64,000 bases of DNA, from NCBI RefSeq assembly GCF_035582795.1, contig NC_134369.1, forward strand, positions 55,366,001-55,430,000, read 5' to 3'. This DNA is from Mycteria americana (lineage: Eukaryota; Chordata; Aves; Ciconiiformes; Ciconiidae). Below are positions 27,117 through 38,380 of the stretch, piece after piece. The translations under genes were made by a program, and so were the position numbers. Within the stretch, counting starts at the first letter, position 1. Every line of letters starts with the position of its first letter. Under the pieces are notes generated by a model. The model saw only the letters and a program-made list of their open reading frames with translations. It was not told the DNA's origin and ran no database searches.

Positions 27117-27491
27117 ATGCCTAAATCAAAAAAACAAACTGAGGAATTTTTATCCAGGAGTGGGATGCAGCAAGAAGGATCCCAAAGGGGTCAATTGCTC
27201 CATAAAGTACCCAGGCAAAAACTTCAGAGTAAAGTTTCTGTAAAAACAGTGGAAGAGGAGAAAAATCTTATAGCATCCCACAGAACATTTATTAAGAAGG
27301 CCATTTTGAAAAGGAGCTTTCTTCCAGAGGATGATCTGGAAATCCTGGATCCAGAGCTGATTTCATACTCATCTGGCAGAAAGAGCATGAAACACGTGTT
27401 TTCTAACTGGGAACAAGTTGACCATACGCTTAAAACAAAGACATTTGTTTTGTTCGTGATGCATGTAACAGTCATTAAGAACATTGGCTGA
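27117..27491 (+). other. Unassigned 124-codon open frame, doubtful gene
   Basis: An ATG-initiated frame (MPKSKKQTEEFLSRSG at its start) runs to a TGA at 27489-27491. The predicted peptide is hydrophilic and lysine/glutamate-rich, with a segment FLPEDDLEILDPELISYSSG, and it ends in a hydrophobic stretch. I do not recognise the family. It lies antisense in TTC7B intron 1, with no obvious promoter, poly(A) signal or splice context, and its length is not far beyond what chance gives in 64 kb. It could be a relic of a processed gene or transposase, or random. Confidence 0.15.
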
Positions 27492-27680
27492 ACCCGAAGA
27501 GGAATATTAGCAGAAGTCTCCAAGTACCCATTCAAGTAACTCTGACCAGACGTTACTTAAAATGAATGCTAAAACTAATCTTAGATTTATACAAGGTATA
27601 CATTAAGGCAAAGAAAAACAATATATGGATACAGAGATGTCACTTATGATTCCATCACTGACTACTAAGTAGCAAGAACT

Positions 27681-27800
27681 CACAGCATCACAGGATGGCT
27701 GAGGTTGGAAGGGACCTCTGGAGATCATCTAGTCCAACAACCCCTGCTCCAAGCAAGATCAACCAGAGCAGGTTGCCCAGGATCTTGTCCAGGTCTCTGG
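27681..27800 (-). mobile_element. CR1 LINE 3' tail fragment, minus orientation
   Basis: The plus strand reads 'cacaggatggctgaggttgg', then 'gggacctctggagatcatct' and 'agtccaacaacccctgctcc', the reverse complement of a CR1 3' terminus. The remaining 80 bases, through 'ccaggtctctgggga', continue the same element. It is strongly 5'-truncated and has no coding part. Confidence 0.9.
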
Positions 27801-30800
27801 GGACAGTAGAATAGCTAAAGAACACACGCAGACCAATAGGCACTATTGGCAGAAAGGCTGTGGACTGATGCAGATGATAGACATGTAAAACCAGAAGCAG
27901 AAAATACAGAGTCAGCTGCTCAAAGAAACTTAATTCTACTTGGTAACACCTTTAATTATACACAATCATTCACTCCTCTGCCTCTTAAGTACACAGAGGG
28001 CATGGCACCCTTTTACTGTGCAGCTATGCAGAATCTAGGCAATTTTCCTGCTCGACAGCCAAAACTCGCTTTGAAGAAAAATATTATAGGCTTCCCAGAC
28101 TATTTATGCATACACAAATTTAATTCCAAAGTACCACTACTACAGAAATTTATTTTATGGGGCACATATTAAGAAGAACAAAACTGCAGCAATTGTTTCA
28201 AATTATATTATTTTTATGGCTTTGGTTTTTTTTATATTCAAGCTCCCAAATTTTGTGAAATGTTAAGACCATCAGAACAGTAAATCATCAAGCCAGGACA
28301 GCCACAATATATCATCTAGATTATTGATAAGTTTATGTTTGAATTAAACTTGGCTCATTCAGACAAATGCAATGTAAAACCAAGAAATAATAGTGCAGGT
28401 CATACGCAAGACTGGGAAGCACAAAGTGTGGGAAACAAGATCACCATCATCTTTGGGTGTTTACCACATTGAGGGAGAATGATCAAAATTTAGCTTCTTT
28501 CCATTTATGTTTTGTTTAGGTTACAAAGAAGATCAAAGAGTGACTTGGAGAACAGGAAAAGCACATGCTGTGATAGCTAGGAATTCTTTTCAATCTTGCT
28601 TCTTGCCGTGATGTGTTTCTCAAAGGACAAACCAGTTTTCCTGTTGCTACTAACAACAACAACAAAAGCAGACTAGAGACTATTTAGATGAAAAGCAAAA
28701 CCAAACTGTGTCATGGGGACAGGGGCTCTCGTCCATGCTCTACCAAACAGCTACACTACAGTACAGTGCAAATTTGACAGATGAGGACAATGGAATCCAA
28801 CTTTTATTCTCCCAAGAAGGTAAAGAAAATGGTGGACAAAAATGAAGAAATAAGAGACTGAAGAGATCCTGACTCTGCCCAACTTCTTATAAATCAGGAA
28901 TACTTCCTTACTCCTAAGCCTCACCATCTACAGATTTTGGTTCGCACCTTCACTCCCTGGACATCTCTCTGTATTAATCATTGATTAATTGTCAGGTCAG
29001 AAGAGGGACATTCTTCATCTATGGGATGACCCAAAGCTCAGCTGAAAGCACACAGATGAGCCTCTGCTCCCCAGAAGAGGAGATCTTGCAGTTCTCTACC
29101 ATTTCCAAAAGCCAGTCACTCACAAAAACCAGCCTCTTCTCATCCTCTTCCCCGCCACTAGCTCCACCTGGGACCCCTCAAGTACATTCTTGAAAGGCAG
29201 TAGCCTACACCTGTCACTCTCAGACATGATTGTCTCAGGTACATAACCACCAGCTTTAAGGCAGAAAGCATCTTTTAGCAACTTTGCTGGTTTTTTTTCT
29301 TTTTAAATTCTATCAGCTGTTCTAAAAGCAGTAGGTACCCTACTTCTGCCTCTCCTTAAATCCAGCTCTAAAGCAATCCCATTAGAGCCTTGATTAATGC
29401 ACAGAGTTTTCTCCCCATTAAGGTAAACAGACTGTAATTAAATGTAAAAAGAAAAACAGAAGTGTGGCTGGAAGCTGAGCCCAGGCAAACCTGAATTTGA
29501 AATAAGGCACATTTGAAAGATAAGCAACAACTTGTTCACATAATTAACTGCAGAAAAAATAGGGGAGGGCCTGGACGCTGTTGGTGTTTTCATATCTTGG
29601 CTGCCTTTCCAAAAGTTTTATGGAGATAAAACAAGTTCCTGGGCTCAGGTGAGCTGCATTCAGGATCTGTCTAGAGCCAAAAGTGACTTCCCACCCATTT
29701 TTTGTGAAAGCAGCACAGTTTACACCTCCTTTTGGGAAGAGGAAGGAGAAGTCTTCTGTGAAACCTGGCAACACTCCCCACCTCGGGATGAGGCATAACT
29801 GCGTACTAGGTGTCAGTTCCCCAAGGAGCTGTCTGCACCAGGGCTCCAGCACCTAACAAGCTTCTAATAAAGGGGAAGCCCTCATTCATATAGCCAAGGA
29901 AGTAACCAAAACAGAACAACAATACACAATTTCAGATTAAATGCTTAAACAGGGAACTTAACAGCGGAAGAGTAGCATTTGCCAAAGACTGTAACACACA
30001 AGTCCTCTTTTATTTCCTCCTTTCCTTCAGTACAGCTTAAACATTCAGAATCTACTTTCATTATCAAGGAAACAACTCCTAAATATCTGTTAGGGTCAGA
30101 TCCTGATCCTCTCCTCTTTTCCAGACAATACAAACACATATTTCAAAGTCCTTCCTTTGCTTTATCGCCCTTTACATGTTACACATCAGAAACATCAGCT
30201 GTAGAGCAGCTGTATCAAAACTCGAGTTGTTGATTAATCATTGTTAATATGCCATCTCTACAGAATACTAATATGGGTGACAAACTTAGTAACAGAGTGT
30301 TTAAGTGCAGCTTTCTTCCTACTGCAATATTACACATTTTACAGATTTCTTATGTGATAATTCCACAGGCAGTGATCAAGATAATTCTAAGGACAGAATG
30401 AATGATTTGACAAAATATTTGATTCCAGCCTTAAGATTTATAGCTCTATCTCCACAGGCCAGTCTATTCCGTGAACTGAATGAACCAAGATCCTGTTGGA
30501 AAACAACAGCATACACACTATAAAGCTGTAGCAAAATCTGTAAAAAGGAGATTTAAAATTACTTCACAACTATATTAAAAAAACCCACCATCTTTCATGC
30601 ATTTCCTTGTGTTGAAGGTAATATGAGATTATAGTGAAGGATTTCTGTTTATGCATACACATTTTGAGTGGAATCATACCACACACATCATCAGTGGGGT
30701 GGGAACTTGCAGAAACTCATGCAACATCTCCGGAAGCATCAGAGCAACTGATAACATCTCTGATCAGAGCAGCTTACTAATAACTGCCACTATGCATTCT

Positions 30801-31381
30801 GCCACCCATTTGCTGACACCAGGGAAATGCCTAGATTCAGCACTTTGCCTCCGGAGCCTGGAGCAGAGATCAAATGCCCTCCAATGATTAAAGGTCTTGC
30901 TACCAACAAGCATAGCACCGTTAGCCGGACATCCTCACTCCCTCCAATTTATCTCAACATCCTGCCACTTTGCTTTTTACAAAGTTCTTGTCTTCAGTCG
31001 TTCCTTATCAGATCACCAATTAAATCGTGTTCAGTGCAGAGAAAACTGCAGAGAACTTAACCATCAAATTCTAAAATCTGATTATTTACAAGACAGATTT
31101 GCGAGGAGGGGGAATGGCCCAGATTTGGCAGAGAAGGAGCATGGCCCACATTTGGCATGGTTGAGGACCTTCTGCCCCCTTCTCTACTACCATGCAAATC
31201 AAATTCAAACTAAAGTGGTATCAATGAGTCTGAGTTTATTCTATAGGGAAGTAAGTTCATTAGCAAAGTTAATGCTAACCTTTAGCCCTTGAAGTTAGGT
31301 TAAAGGAACCTACAGCAGCTATAATACAGACATATACCAGTATATATACACTGATAAGTCAGGCTACCATTTCTTCTTATA

Positions 31382-31586
31382 ACTTCACCAAAAGGGTTGT
31401 GAAGCATTGGACCAGGCTGCCCAGGGAAGTGGTTGAGTCACCATCCCTGGAGGTATTTAAAAGAGGTGTAGATGTGGCACTTAGGGACACGGTTTAGTGG
31501 TGGACTTGGCAGTGTCAGGTTAATGGCTGGACTTGATGATCTTAAAGGTCTTTTCCAACCTAAACGATTCTATAATTCTATGATTT
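31382..31586 (+). mobile_element. CR1 LINE 3' tail fragment, plus orientation
   Basis: About 205 bases of CR1 3' end in the plus orientation, from 'acttcaccaaaagggttgtg' to the terminal repeats 'gattctataattctatgatt'. It includes 'ggacttgatgatcttaaagg', the mirror of the sequence at the left end of the CR1 at 47253. It is the same 3'-end type as that element, so it belongs to the same or a sister subfamily. It is the only clear CR1 here that is antisense to TTC7B. Confidence 0.93.
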
Positions 31587-34513
31587 TAAACAAAGCAACA
31601 GAGTGCAATCAACCCAACATTAATATGTGAGATGTCTAATTTCTAAAATAATTACATTCATAATATATGGAAGTATCCTTATACATGTAAGCAGCTATTA
31701 CCTCCAAATACCCAGAAGTACTTAGTTCATTCCACTCAGACCAATTACATGCTTCCTCACAGTGGGAGAAGAAGAAAGTTCCCCTCGGCATTGCCCTTCA
31801 CTGGCTGCTGCCACTGTTCATTTCCCACCAGCTGTTATACTACTCTTCAGACCCCTGTGGGAGGCAAATCAGCTCAGTAAATCAGCAGAAACTAACTCCA
31901 GAAAGAGGAGCACAGAGTTTTCTGCTGGCCCAGCACAGTAAGTCCCACCTCTGGTGTTCACCAACACAAGTGAGAGGCCAGGAACATGTAACCAGGAGAA
32001 ACTGCGTAGAGAAGGAGCAGCTTGAATAAAGGTAGGAAGAAAGAGCTCCTCCACACAATAGCAGCAAGGTGTTAGACCAGCTTGGTTACTTGTGAAATCA
32101 TACTGACTATGCTAGCATTTTCTCTTTCAGATGACAAGTCAGTTGGAATACAAACAGCAGATCTACATAATCACTTACACTGTTGTAACACCCCTGGCTA
32201 TCTGAAGAAACAAAGCTGTCAGTCAAAAATAAGACAACACATCTTAGTACTGTCACCATCTTTGGTCTTCATTCAGAAAAATGTGTGTCCTTAGTACACT
32301 TGTTCTGTAAATGTGATAGCAAACGCAACAGAAGGAAAACAAAAAAAAGATAACAAAAGAAGAGAAAGCTTCATTTCCACTTTTGTGGAAATGCAAAAAG
32401 GCATGTTGCATCACAGCCTGCAAACTTTTCTTGTAGAGATGTTGATCTCTTTGGAAAGCTTTGCATATATACATTGCATTACAAGCTGTATGTATAAAAA
32501 CCAAACAAATTTAATAAACACCTTCTAAGTAGGGCATGACTCCTAAGAGGTTTAGAAATCCCTGGTTTACTCTGAGGATAAGCTTTAACCATACATCTGA
32601 AGTTTTGTATTTCACAAGGGAGCAAAACAAATGAAAACTGATAAGATGTTTCTATTTTTACGTCCTACTTGTATCCAGATAAAGAAGCAGCATAGAAAGT
32701 GACAAACAAAAAATAGACATCTAAAATACTTCCTGATGCTTTGGTTTTGCTACTCTGTTCCTAACTCCTCTGTGCTCCCTTATTCTGCAAGGCTAAATGT
32801 GAGGAAAGATATAATAAGAAACTATAGAAACAAGTTGTTGAAAGGAAAGGTAGGCAGAGCAAAGACCACACACAAATGAAAACAATAACAAACGGAAATG
32901 GGATAGTAATGGTAATAAGAAATTCAATTGCTAAGAAAGCAGTGTGTTAAAGGGCTGGTATACTTCCAGCAGCAAATACTTGATACCTGTAGGTAACGTT
33001 CTATTTTCATGGCAATGTCACAATGCTCTTGGTAGCGTATAGATCCGCAAACTTCCAGGGCATGCATTCTCTCCCCACAGTAATGCAATATTTCACACCA
33101 GCTAAGGTTTCTACAGAACTACATCATTCTACCTCACTTGAACTATAAAAATTCGCCTCCTCAGTGCTTTTCCAGACAGAGCCATACATCTCACTGAACT
33201 TGAGCAAGGTCATGTTCCAATTGCAGCAACAATGAATGGCCGGAAATACCTGTGGAAATTCATGGATCCTTTATTTTATCCATACAGCTTGCCACTGAAC
33301 TGACCTAAGGTTTCCTTACTGTGTTTCCAAAGGAAGGAAAAAAAAACATTAGAGCATTGATGTCCTGAGAATGCTCTGAGCAGTCACAACCTTCGTACTG
33401 TAGCTGCTTCCTTCGAGAAGCTACTGTTTCATCAAAAATTCATGATGGACTTGCAATCGGCTTTGAAATGTGATTGCTAGCTTCCACAATTATCATTCAA
33501 ACACCACAAAATTCCAGGCACCCTGAGAATCCCAATTCCCAAAGCTATGAATGACATGATACTCTCATTAAAACTGTTGCAGAGAGGTTTCAAAACACAA
33601 TCCTCATAAACCTGAACACTTCAATAAAATACATGAGTCAGCTCTAAGACCAACATGTTATGATAAACTTACTGAAAAAGAATCATCACTGGTATTTCAT
33701 GTCTTATTTTTCAGTATTTCAGAAGAGCAACTTTACAGATATCTTAAAAAAAGAAAAGCTTTTAATGAAAAAAAACCAATGGGGATTTCAAATATATGTG
33801 ATCATTAACATCAAAGTGTTATAGTCATCACTAGTTATTTTGGGGACTGCTACAATGAACTTAGAGAATCTTGGAGAAAATCTGCCTCTTACGGCACGTT
33901 GCATTTCATTCACACAACTGTGGTTTTGATGACAACCAAGTTTTCCAAGACAAAGTTGCACATGGTTCTCTTACAGATTAAGGCTTTTATTAAAAAAAGT
34001 ACCCCATTCAGACTGGCTTAAAATAGAAAAGAATCATATAACCAATGCTTCCCAATTCTGGGCGCACTTTAAAATACATTCTCATTAATTTCAGATATTC
34101 AACATTTACTATTTTACCTCTTCCAATAATCTGTGAACAAGTCATTTTGTACTTGGAGCTTTTGCTAACTCTCACGACCATGCTTCACCACCATGCTGTT
34201 GATTTGCAATGTTAGACAAATTCAACAAACAGAAACAATATTTCTTCAGATCATTTTCTTAGAAGGAACCTTTTTCAGTTAGTTAAACTGAACACTCACA
34301 AAGTTTCATTAGTGAAAACTGCTTTAGGATTTTATTTCTAACAACCTGGGGTTTGTCTCGGTTCCATTTGAGTAGTGATACTCAGGATGTGAACACTTGA
34401 GGACAGCACCTTTCTTGCAACCAAACAGCCTACAGACTAGCCAAGGACCACATCTTTGTGAACCCCAGAGTAGCATGATGATTTCTATGCCAGCTGCTAC
34501 AGTTTTTGTAAAT

Positions 34514-35291
34514 CCTGCTGTACTGGGGTGGCCCCTGTGGGAAGAGGCCAGGGGCTGCCCTGTCCCAGGCCCAGCTGGCTCCAGCAGACCCACAGCAAGA
34601 CCCAGCTGAGCCCCTCAGCCAAGCTGGCAGCAGCTCTGTGAAAGCGTATTTAAGAAAGGGCAGAAAATGCCACAGAGAGGAGGAGGGACCAAAAGGAGTG
34701 AGAAACAGCAAAGGGAACACCAAGGTCAGAGAAGGAGGGGGAGGAAGTGCTCCAGGTGCCGGAGCAGATATCCACAGCCTGGGAAGGACCCAAGCTGGAG
34801 CAGGTGGATATGCCCTGAAGGAACTGCGGCACATGGAGAGCCTGTGCCAGAGCAGATTTTTTTCCTGAAGGACTGCAGCCAGCGAGGAGCCCACGCCAGA
34901 GCAGAGGAATGACGCGAGAAGGAAGGAGCAGCAGAAAGAAACCACCTCGCACCCTCTGTAACCCCTCTGCCTCCCGCGCCATGCGGGCAGGGGCACAGGA
35001 GTCTGGGGCGCAGGAGTGAAGTTGAGCCTGGGAAGGGGGAGAGGAAAAGCGTTGCTTTCGTGTCTTTCTGTTCCTTACTGTCTGAATCTATTTTAACTGG
35101 CAACAAGTTAAATTAATTTTCCCCCAGTCAAGCCTGTTTTGCCTGCGACAGTAATTAGTAAGTGATCTCCCTGTCTTTATCTCAAGCTATGAGTCTTCTC
35201 ATCCTATTTTCTGCCCCCGCCCCACCAAGGAAGGGGAGAGACTGAGCTGGATGGGCATTGCTGTTAGCCAAGGCTAACCCACCACACCTGC
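34514..35291 (+). mobile_element. Solo LTR, second ERVL-like family, with 5-bp TSD
   Basis: A 768-bp LTR spans 34519-35286, beginning TGTACTGGGG and ending ACCCACCACA. It is flanked by perfect CCTGC direct repeats at 34514-34518 and 35287-35291. A TATA-like TATTTAAG lies at 34647-34654, and a G/A-rich body contains two diverged copies of a unit of about 45-50 bp (near 34813-34855 and 34863-34904). It is a different LTR family from the one at 24120 but also has a 5-bp duplication, pointing to an ERVL-class element. It reads on the plus strand, antisense to TTC7B. The long minus-strand open frames inside it are by-products of its GC content. Confidence 0.88.
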
Positions 35292-37780
35292 ACATAACAG
35301 TTTTGACCCAATCTTTTATGGGAGTGCTGATGAAGCAAGAGCTCAAACAGAGATTTGTGTTACATGGCATGAATCTTATTACTGTTGCTGAGTCCTGGTT
35401 CTGAAGGAGAGAAATGTAATACAAACTGGATAAGTGCCTGACAATTCTGAGTTAGGTTAAAGACCCTTCTTTCATCTAGCTATCCTTTGTGAAAAACAAT
35501 GCCAGTCACAGGCTTAACACAGTGCACACGTTTTCCATGATCCAACTTGTGACTATTACTTCTAGAATAGCAAAGGCAGTGACCAATCCATTAACATTTC
35601 TCTTCCCTCTTTATCTTAAACTCTCCCGTCCTCTCTTTTTCTTCTCCCTTCTTTTTCCTTCTCTCGTGCTTTTAAATCATTCCTGTGACATTGTTACACA
35701 TTCAGCCAAAAACCAGATCTTTGGTTATCCACTCCCTAGCTGATTTGTAAAACTGAACATTACTACAGAAGGAAGCAGTGAAGTCCTGAGTACTTTTTCT
35801 TGCCCGGTTTTTGCCCTTAATTGCTTCAGATTAACTAACAAGAGGGCCTAACTAACAACAGGCCCATGCATCAGAGCGCCTTTCAGCTCCTACCCGTCTT
35901 CACGGGTGGAACAGAGGCACTGCCTCTCCTTCGTAGGCTCACTACCTCATAACCTTGGCCTGCAACCTGTTAGGTACACCAGGATCTAGAGCACAAACTT
36001 ACAGTTTTAGACGCTCTCAACAGCAGGAGCATGTATTTCATTAAATAAATTACTCTCTTCCTGTCTTACTCCACTAAAAACAGAGAGTCCCTTACGATCA
36101 CTTAGCTTACTGACTGTTGGTGTTCTCAGTTAGCTAGAACTTGGAAGCTGTGGACATTGATTTAACCATTCCTGTGCAGTCAGAAAGACAAAATCTACAT
36201 ATGATACTTTCGCACGTTTTAAGATCAGGAAATGCTCCAATAATTTGTATTTTGACTGGTACAGAATCTAGAAGATACCATAATAGGAAAATCACTGAAG
36301 TGTAAAGTTATGCAGACTGCGTAATCTTCTCTGATATGCTTCAGTTAGGTAAAAAGTGCCCAGGTCAGAGACATTTAAGTCACACTGTCAATAACATCTG
36401 CCTAGCTCTCCCTACCTGTCCAAAGTACCTTAGTACATCTTAAAACTATGAAGGATCATTCTTTTCAACCAGACAGCCAAAAAACATTTGCCTTTGCCTC
36501 AACTGATCTCTAACTAGTCCATAGTCTATAATCCAGTGAAGCATGTCCTTAAACTAAACATACCTTCCACCTTTTCACCTGTGTTTATTTTTAGTTAGTA
36601 TAATACCAGTGTGTTTCAGAATCATCATCCAATTGTTTTTAAGGCCGATGCATGTAAGGTTCTCTACTACCCATCCATCTATTCTTAAATTCTCTCCCTT
36701 CTCCTTACTTTGATTCAGACTTTTGCTCTTTTATTTTTATTTCTATAGACCTGAATCATGCAGTCGTCTTCTCTGCCTAAACGTGCAAAGCTATCGCTGC
36801 CTTCGCAACGCACTCCCAGTGACGCCAACCTTATGCCTCATCCTCTCTATATGCTAACTTATCACCACTGAATTCACCCCAAGTTCTGTCTCTGCAGACT
36901 TGATTTCTCTCTTAAAATACCTCCAGGTCCACCTCATGCAGATGAGCGAGCCCAGAGAGGCAGACCCTATCCCCATGTCTTTTCTCACACACAGAATGAA
37001 GGCATCCATGCCAAAGAGAACTTCCCTGCATCCCCCTTGTTCTTTAGGCACTTCCAAAGCTCAGAAGGAAGCACTGCTTTTCATCTCCTTCAGCTAAACG
37101 TTTAAAAGTTTGTGATGTAAGAAATAAGGGATCAAGCAAACCATTCAGAGTTTTTATAAGAAAATAAATGAAGTGGCACTATATTGCTGAGGTGTGTTTT
37201 TAAGTAGAAGGACGGAAGCCTTCATACGACAGGCTGTGTACAGCTACTCCGGCTGTGCACAGAAGGCAGAAGGTCATTTAGGGCTCCGTGCTCACTGTCA
37301 GCGTGTGCGCCCGCAGAACTGCAACGCCCGTGATAAGCCATCAGACCGCTCAGCAGTTCAGGACGCCAATCCACAGGGCCCCGCTGCCGGCGAGACGAAA
37401 CGCGGCCTCCCTGGGACTTCAGAGGGGTGCTCAAGCGGGGCTGACCGCCCCAGCTCTCCGCCCCGGGGCGATTTCCGAGGCGCCGGCACGCCGGGCTCAG
37501 GCCGCCAGCGGCACCCGCCTCCCCGCCGCCCCCCTCGGGCTCCTGCTCCGCGGGGCCGCGCCGGCCGGGCCGCCGCGACCCGCTCCCCGCCCCTCCAGCG
37601 GCCCCCCGCTCCCCGCCGCCTCCCCGGGCACCGCGGGGCGGCCCGCAGGCCCCTCACGCCGGCCCGCCCGGCTGCACCTGCCGGGCCCGGCGTCCGGGAG
37701 CCCCGCCGGCCGCCCCCTGCTTCCCGCGGGCCCTCCGCCGCGGCCTGCCGCCTCCCGCCCTGCGCCGCCCGGCCCCGCAC

Positions 37781-37901
37781 CGTTAGCGATGAGCTTGGCC
37801 GAGAGCTGCTTGACGAGCTCGGGGATCCGCTCCCACTGGCACTCCGAGCGGCACCGCTCGATCTCCGTCTCCAGCCGCGAGCCCGCCTTCTTGGTGGCCA
37901 T
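37781..37901 (-). CDS. TTC7B: TTC7B exon 1 (coding part, start codon)
   Basis: Encodes residues 1-40 and the first base of codon 41: MATKKAGSRLETEIERC, then RSECQWERIPELVKQL, then SAKLIAN. The ATG (plus-strand cat at 37899-37901) has G at -3 and G at +4, a good initiation context, and matches the known TTC7B N-terminus. The exon ends AACG, followed by the donor GTGCGG at 37775-37780; the split aspartate codon is completed by exon 2. The frame stays open upstream of the ATG to about 38426, but this is GC-rich sequence without any TTC7B similarity. This exon sits in the middle of the CpG island. Confidence 0.98.
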
Positions 37902-37981
37902 GGCCGGGCCGGGCCGATGGGCCCCGGCGGGGGAAGGGGCCGGGGCGGCAGGAGCGGGCGGGAAGGAGGAGGCGGGGAAAG

Positions 37982-38058
37982 CGCGGCGGCGGCGACGGCA
38001 CCGGGCGCCTGGGCGGCGGCGGCGGCAGCGGCGGCGGCTGGAGCGGCGGAACTCGGGG
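37982..38058. repeat. CGG/CCG trinucleotide tracts upstream of the TTC7B start
   Basis: Interrupted GGC triplet runs on the plus strand (37982-37999 and 38011-38040), 80-140 bp upstream of the TTC7B start codon. They read as GCC/CCG in the sense orientation of the gene and probably lie in the 5' UTR or core promoter. Confidence 0.9.
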
Positions 38059-38380
38059 GCTGCGGCCCGCGCCGCGCTGGCGGCCGAGCGGCGGCAGCAG
38101 CGCCACCTGCCGGGCAGCGGCGGGCAGCGCGGCGCGGGGCGGGGCCGGGCCGGGCCGGGCCGGGGCGGCCCGGGGAGCGCGGCTGCGGGGCGGCCGTGGG
38201 CAGCTGCCCGCCTCCCTCCGCGCCGGCGAGGGCCGGGGCGCTGCCCGGGCTGGCCTGGCCCCCAGAGGAGAGGGAGGGAGGGAGGCTGCCTAACCAGGGA
38301 GCGGCGCTGCTGAAGGCGCCGCTGGTAGCAGGGCCGGTGCAGCCGGGCTCCTGCGGCCACCGGCAGGAACTGCTCCTTTA

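Larger units (their letters stand above)
16370..37780 (-). other. TTC7B: TTC7B intron 1
   Basis: A 21.4-kb first intron between the CpG-island exon and exon 2. It holds an old CR1 (19612-20970), two solo LTRs (24120-24684 and 34519-35286) and two short CR1 tails (27681-27800 and 31382-31586). Between these, at 16400-19600, 21000-24100, 24700-27600, 27800-31380, 31590-34510 and 35300-37280, I see only AT-rich unique-looking DNA with short chance open frames. One CpG-bearing patch at 23560-23790 is noted separately. Confidence 0.85.
1..37901 (-). other. TTC7B: TTC7B gene, 5' part (exons 1-5 and introns)
   Basis: This span covers the start codon to the left window edge of TTC7B, which runs right to left and continues beyond position 1. 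Five coding exons of 121, 155, 169, 131 and 122 nt join without a phase conflict into 232 codons plus two bases, roughly a quarter to a third of a protein that is about 840 residues long in mammals. The product is a tetratricopeptide-repeat scaffold that, with EFR3 and FAM126/hyccin, recruits PI4KIIIalpha to the plasma membrane for PI4P synthesis. Assignment to TTC7B rather than TTC7A rests on the N-terminus (MATKKAGSRLETEIERC), which differs from the TTC7A N-terminus as I remember it. The gene start and all splice sites come from the sequence; function is family knowledge. Confidence 0.95.
37290..38380. promoter_or_regulatory. TTC7B: CpG island, TTC7B promoter and 5' UTR
   Basis: A sharply bounded block of very high GC content with dense CpG inside AT-rich surroundings, centred on TTC7B exon 1. 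It contains an Sp1-type GGGGCGGGGC at 38136-38145, a run of GGGCC pentamers (38141-38165) and CGG triplet tracts. The transcription start cannot be read from sequence but must lie upstream of (numerically above) 37901. The long open frames on both strands here reflect the absence of AT-rich stop codons. Confidence 0.93.

Noticed and set aside
34430..34996. 188-codon minus-strand open frame
   Set aside because: It runs through the solo LTR at 34519-35286 against its orientation; the composition explains its length and no domain is visible.
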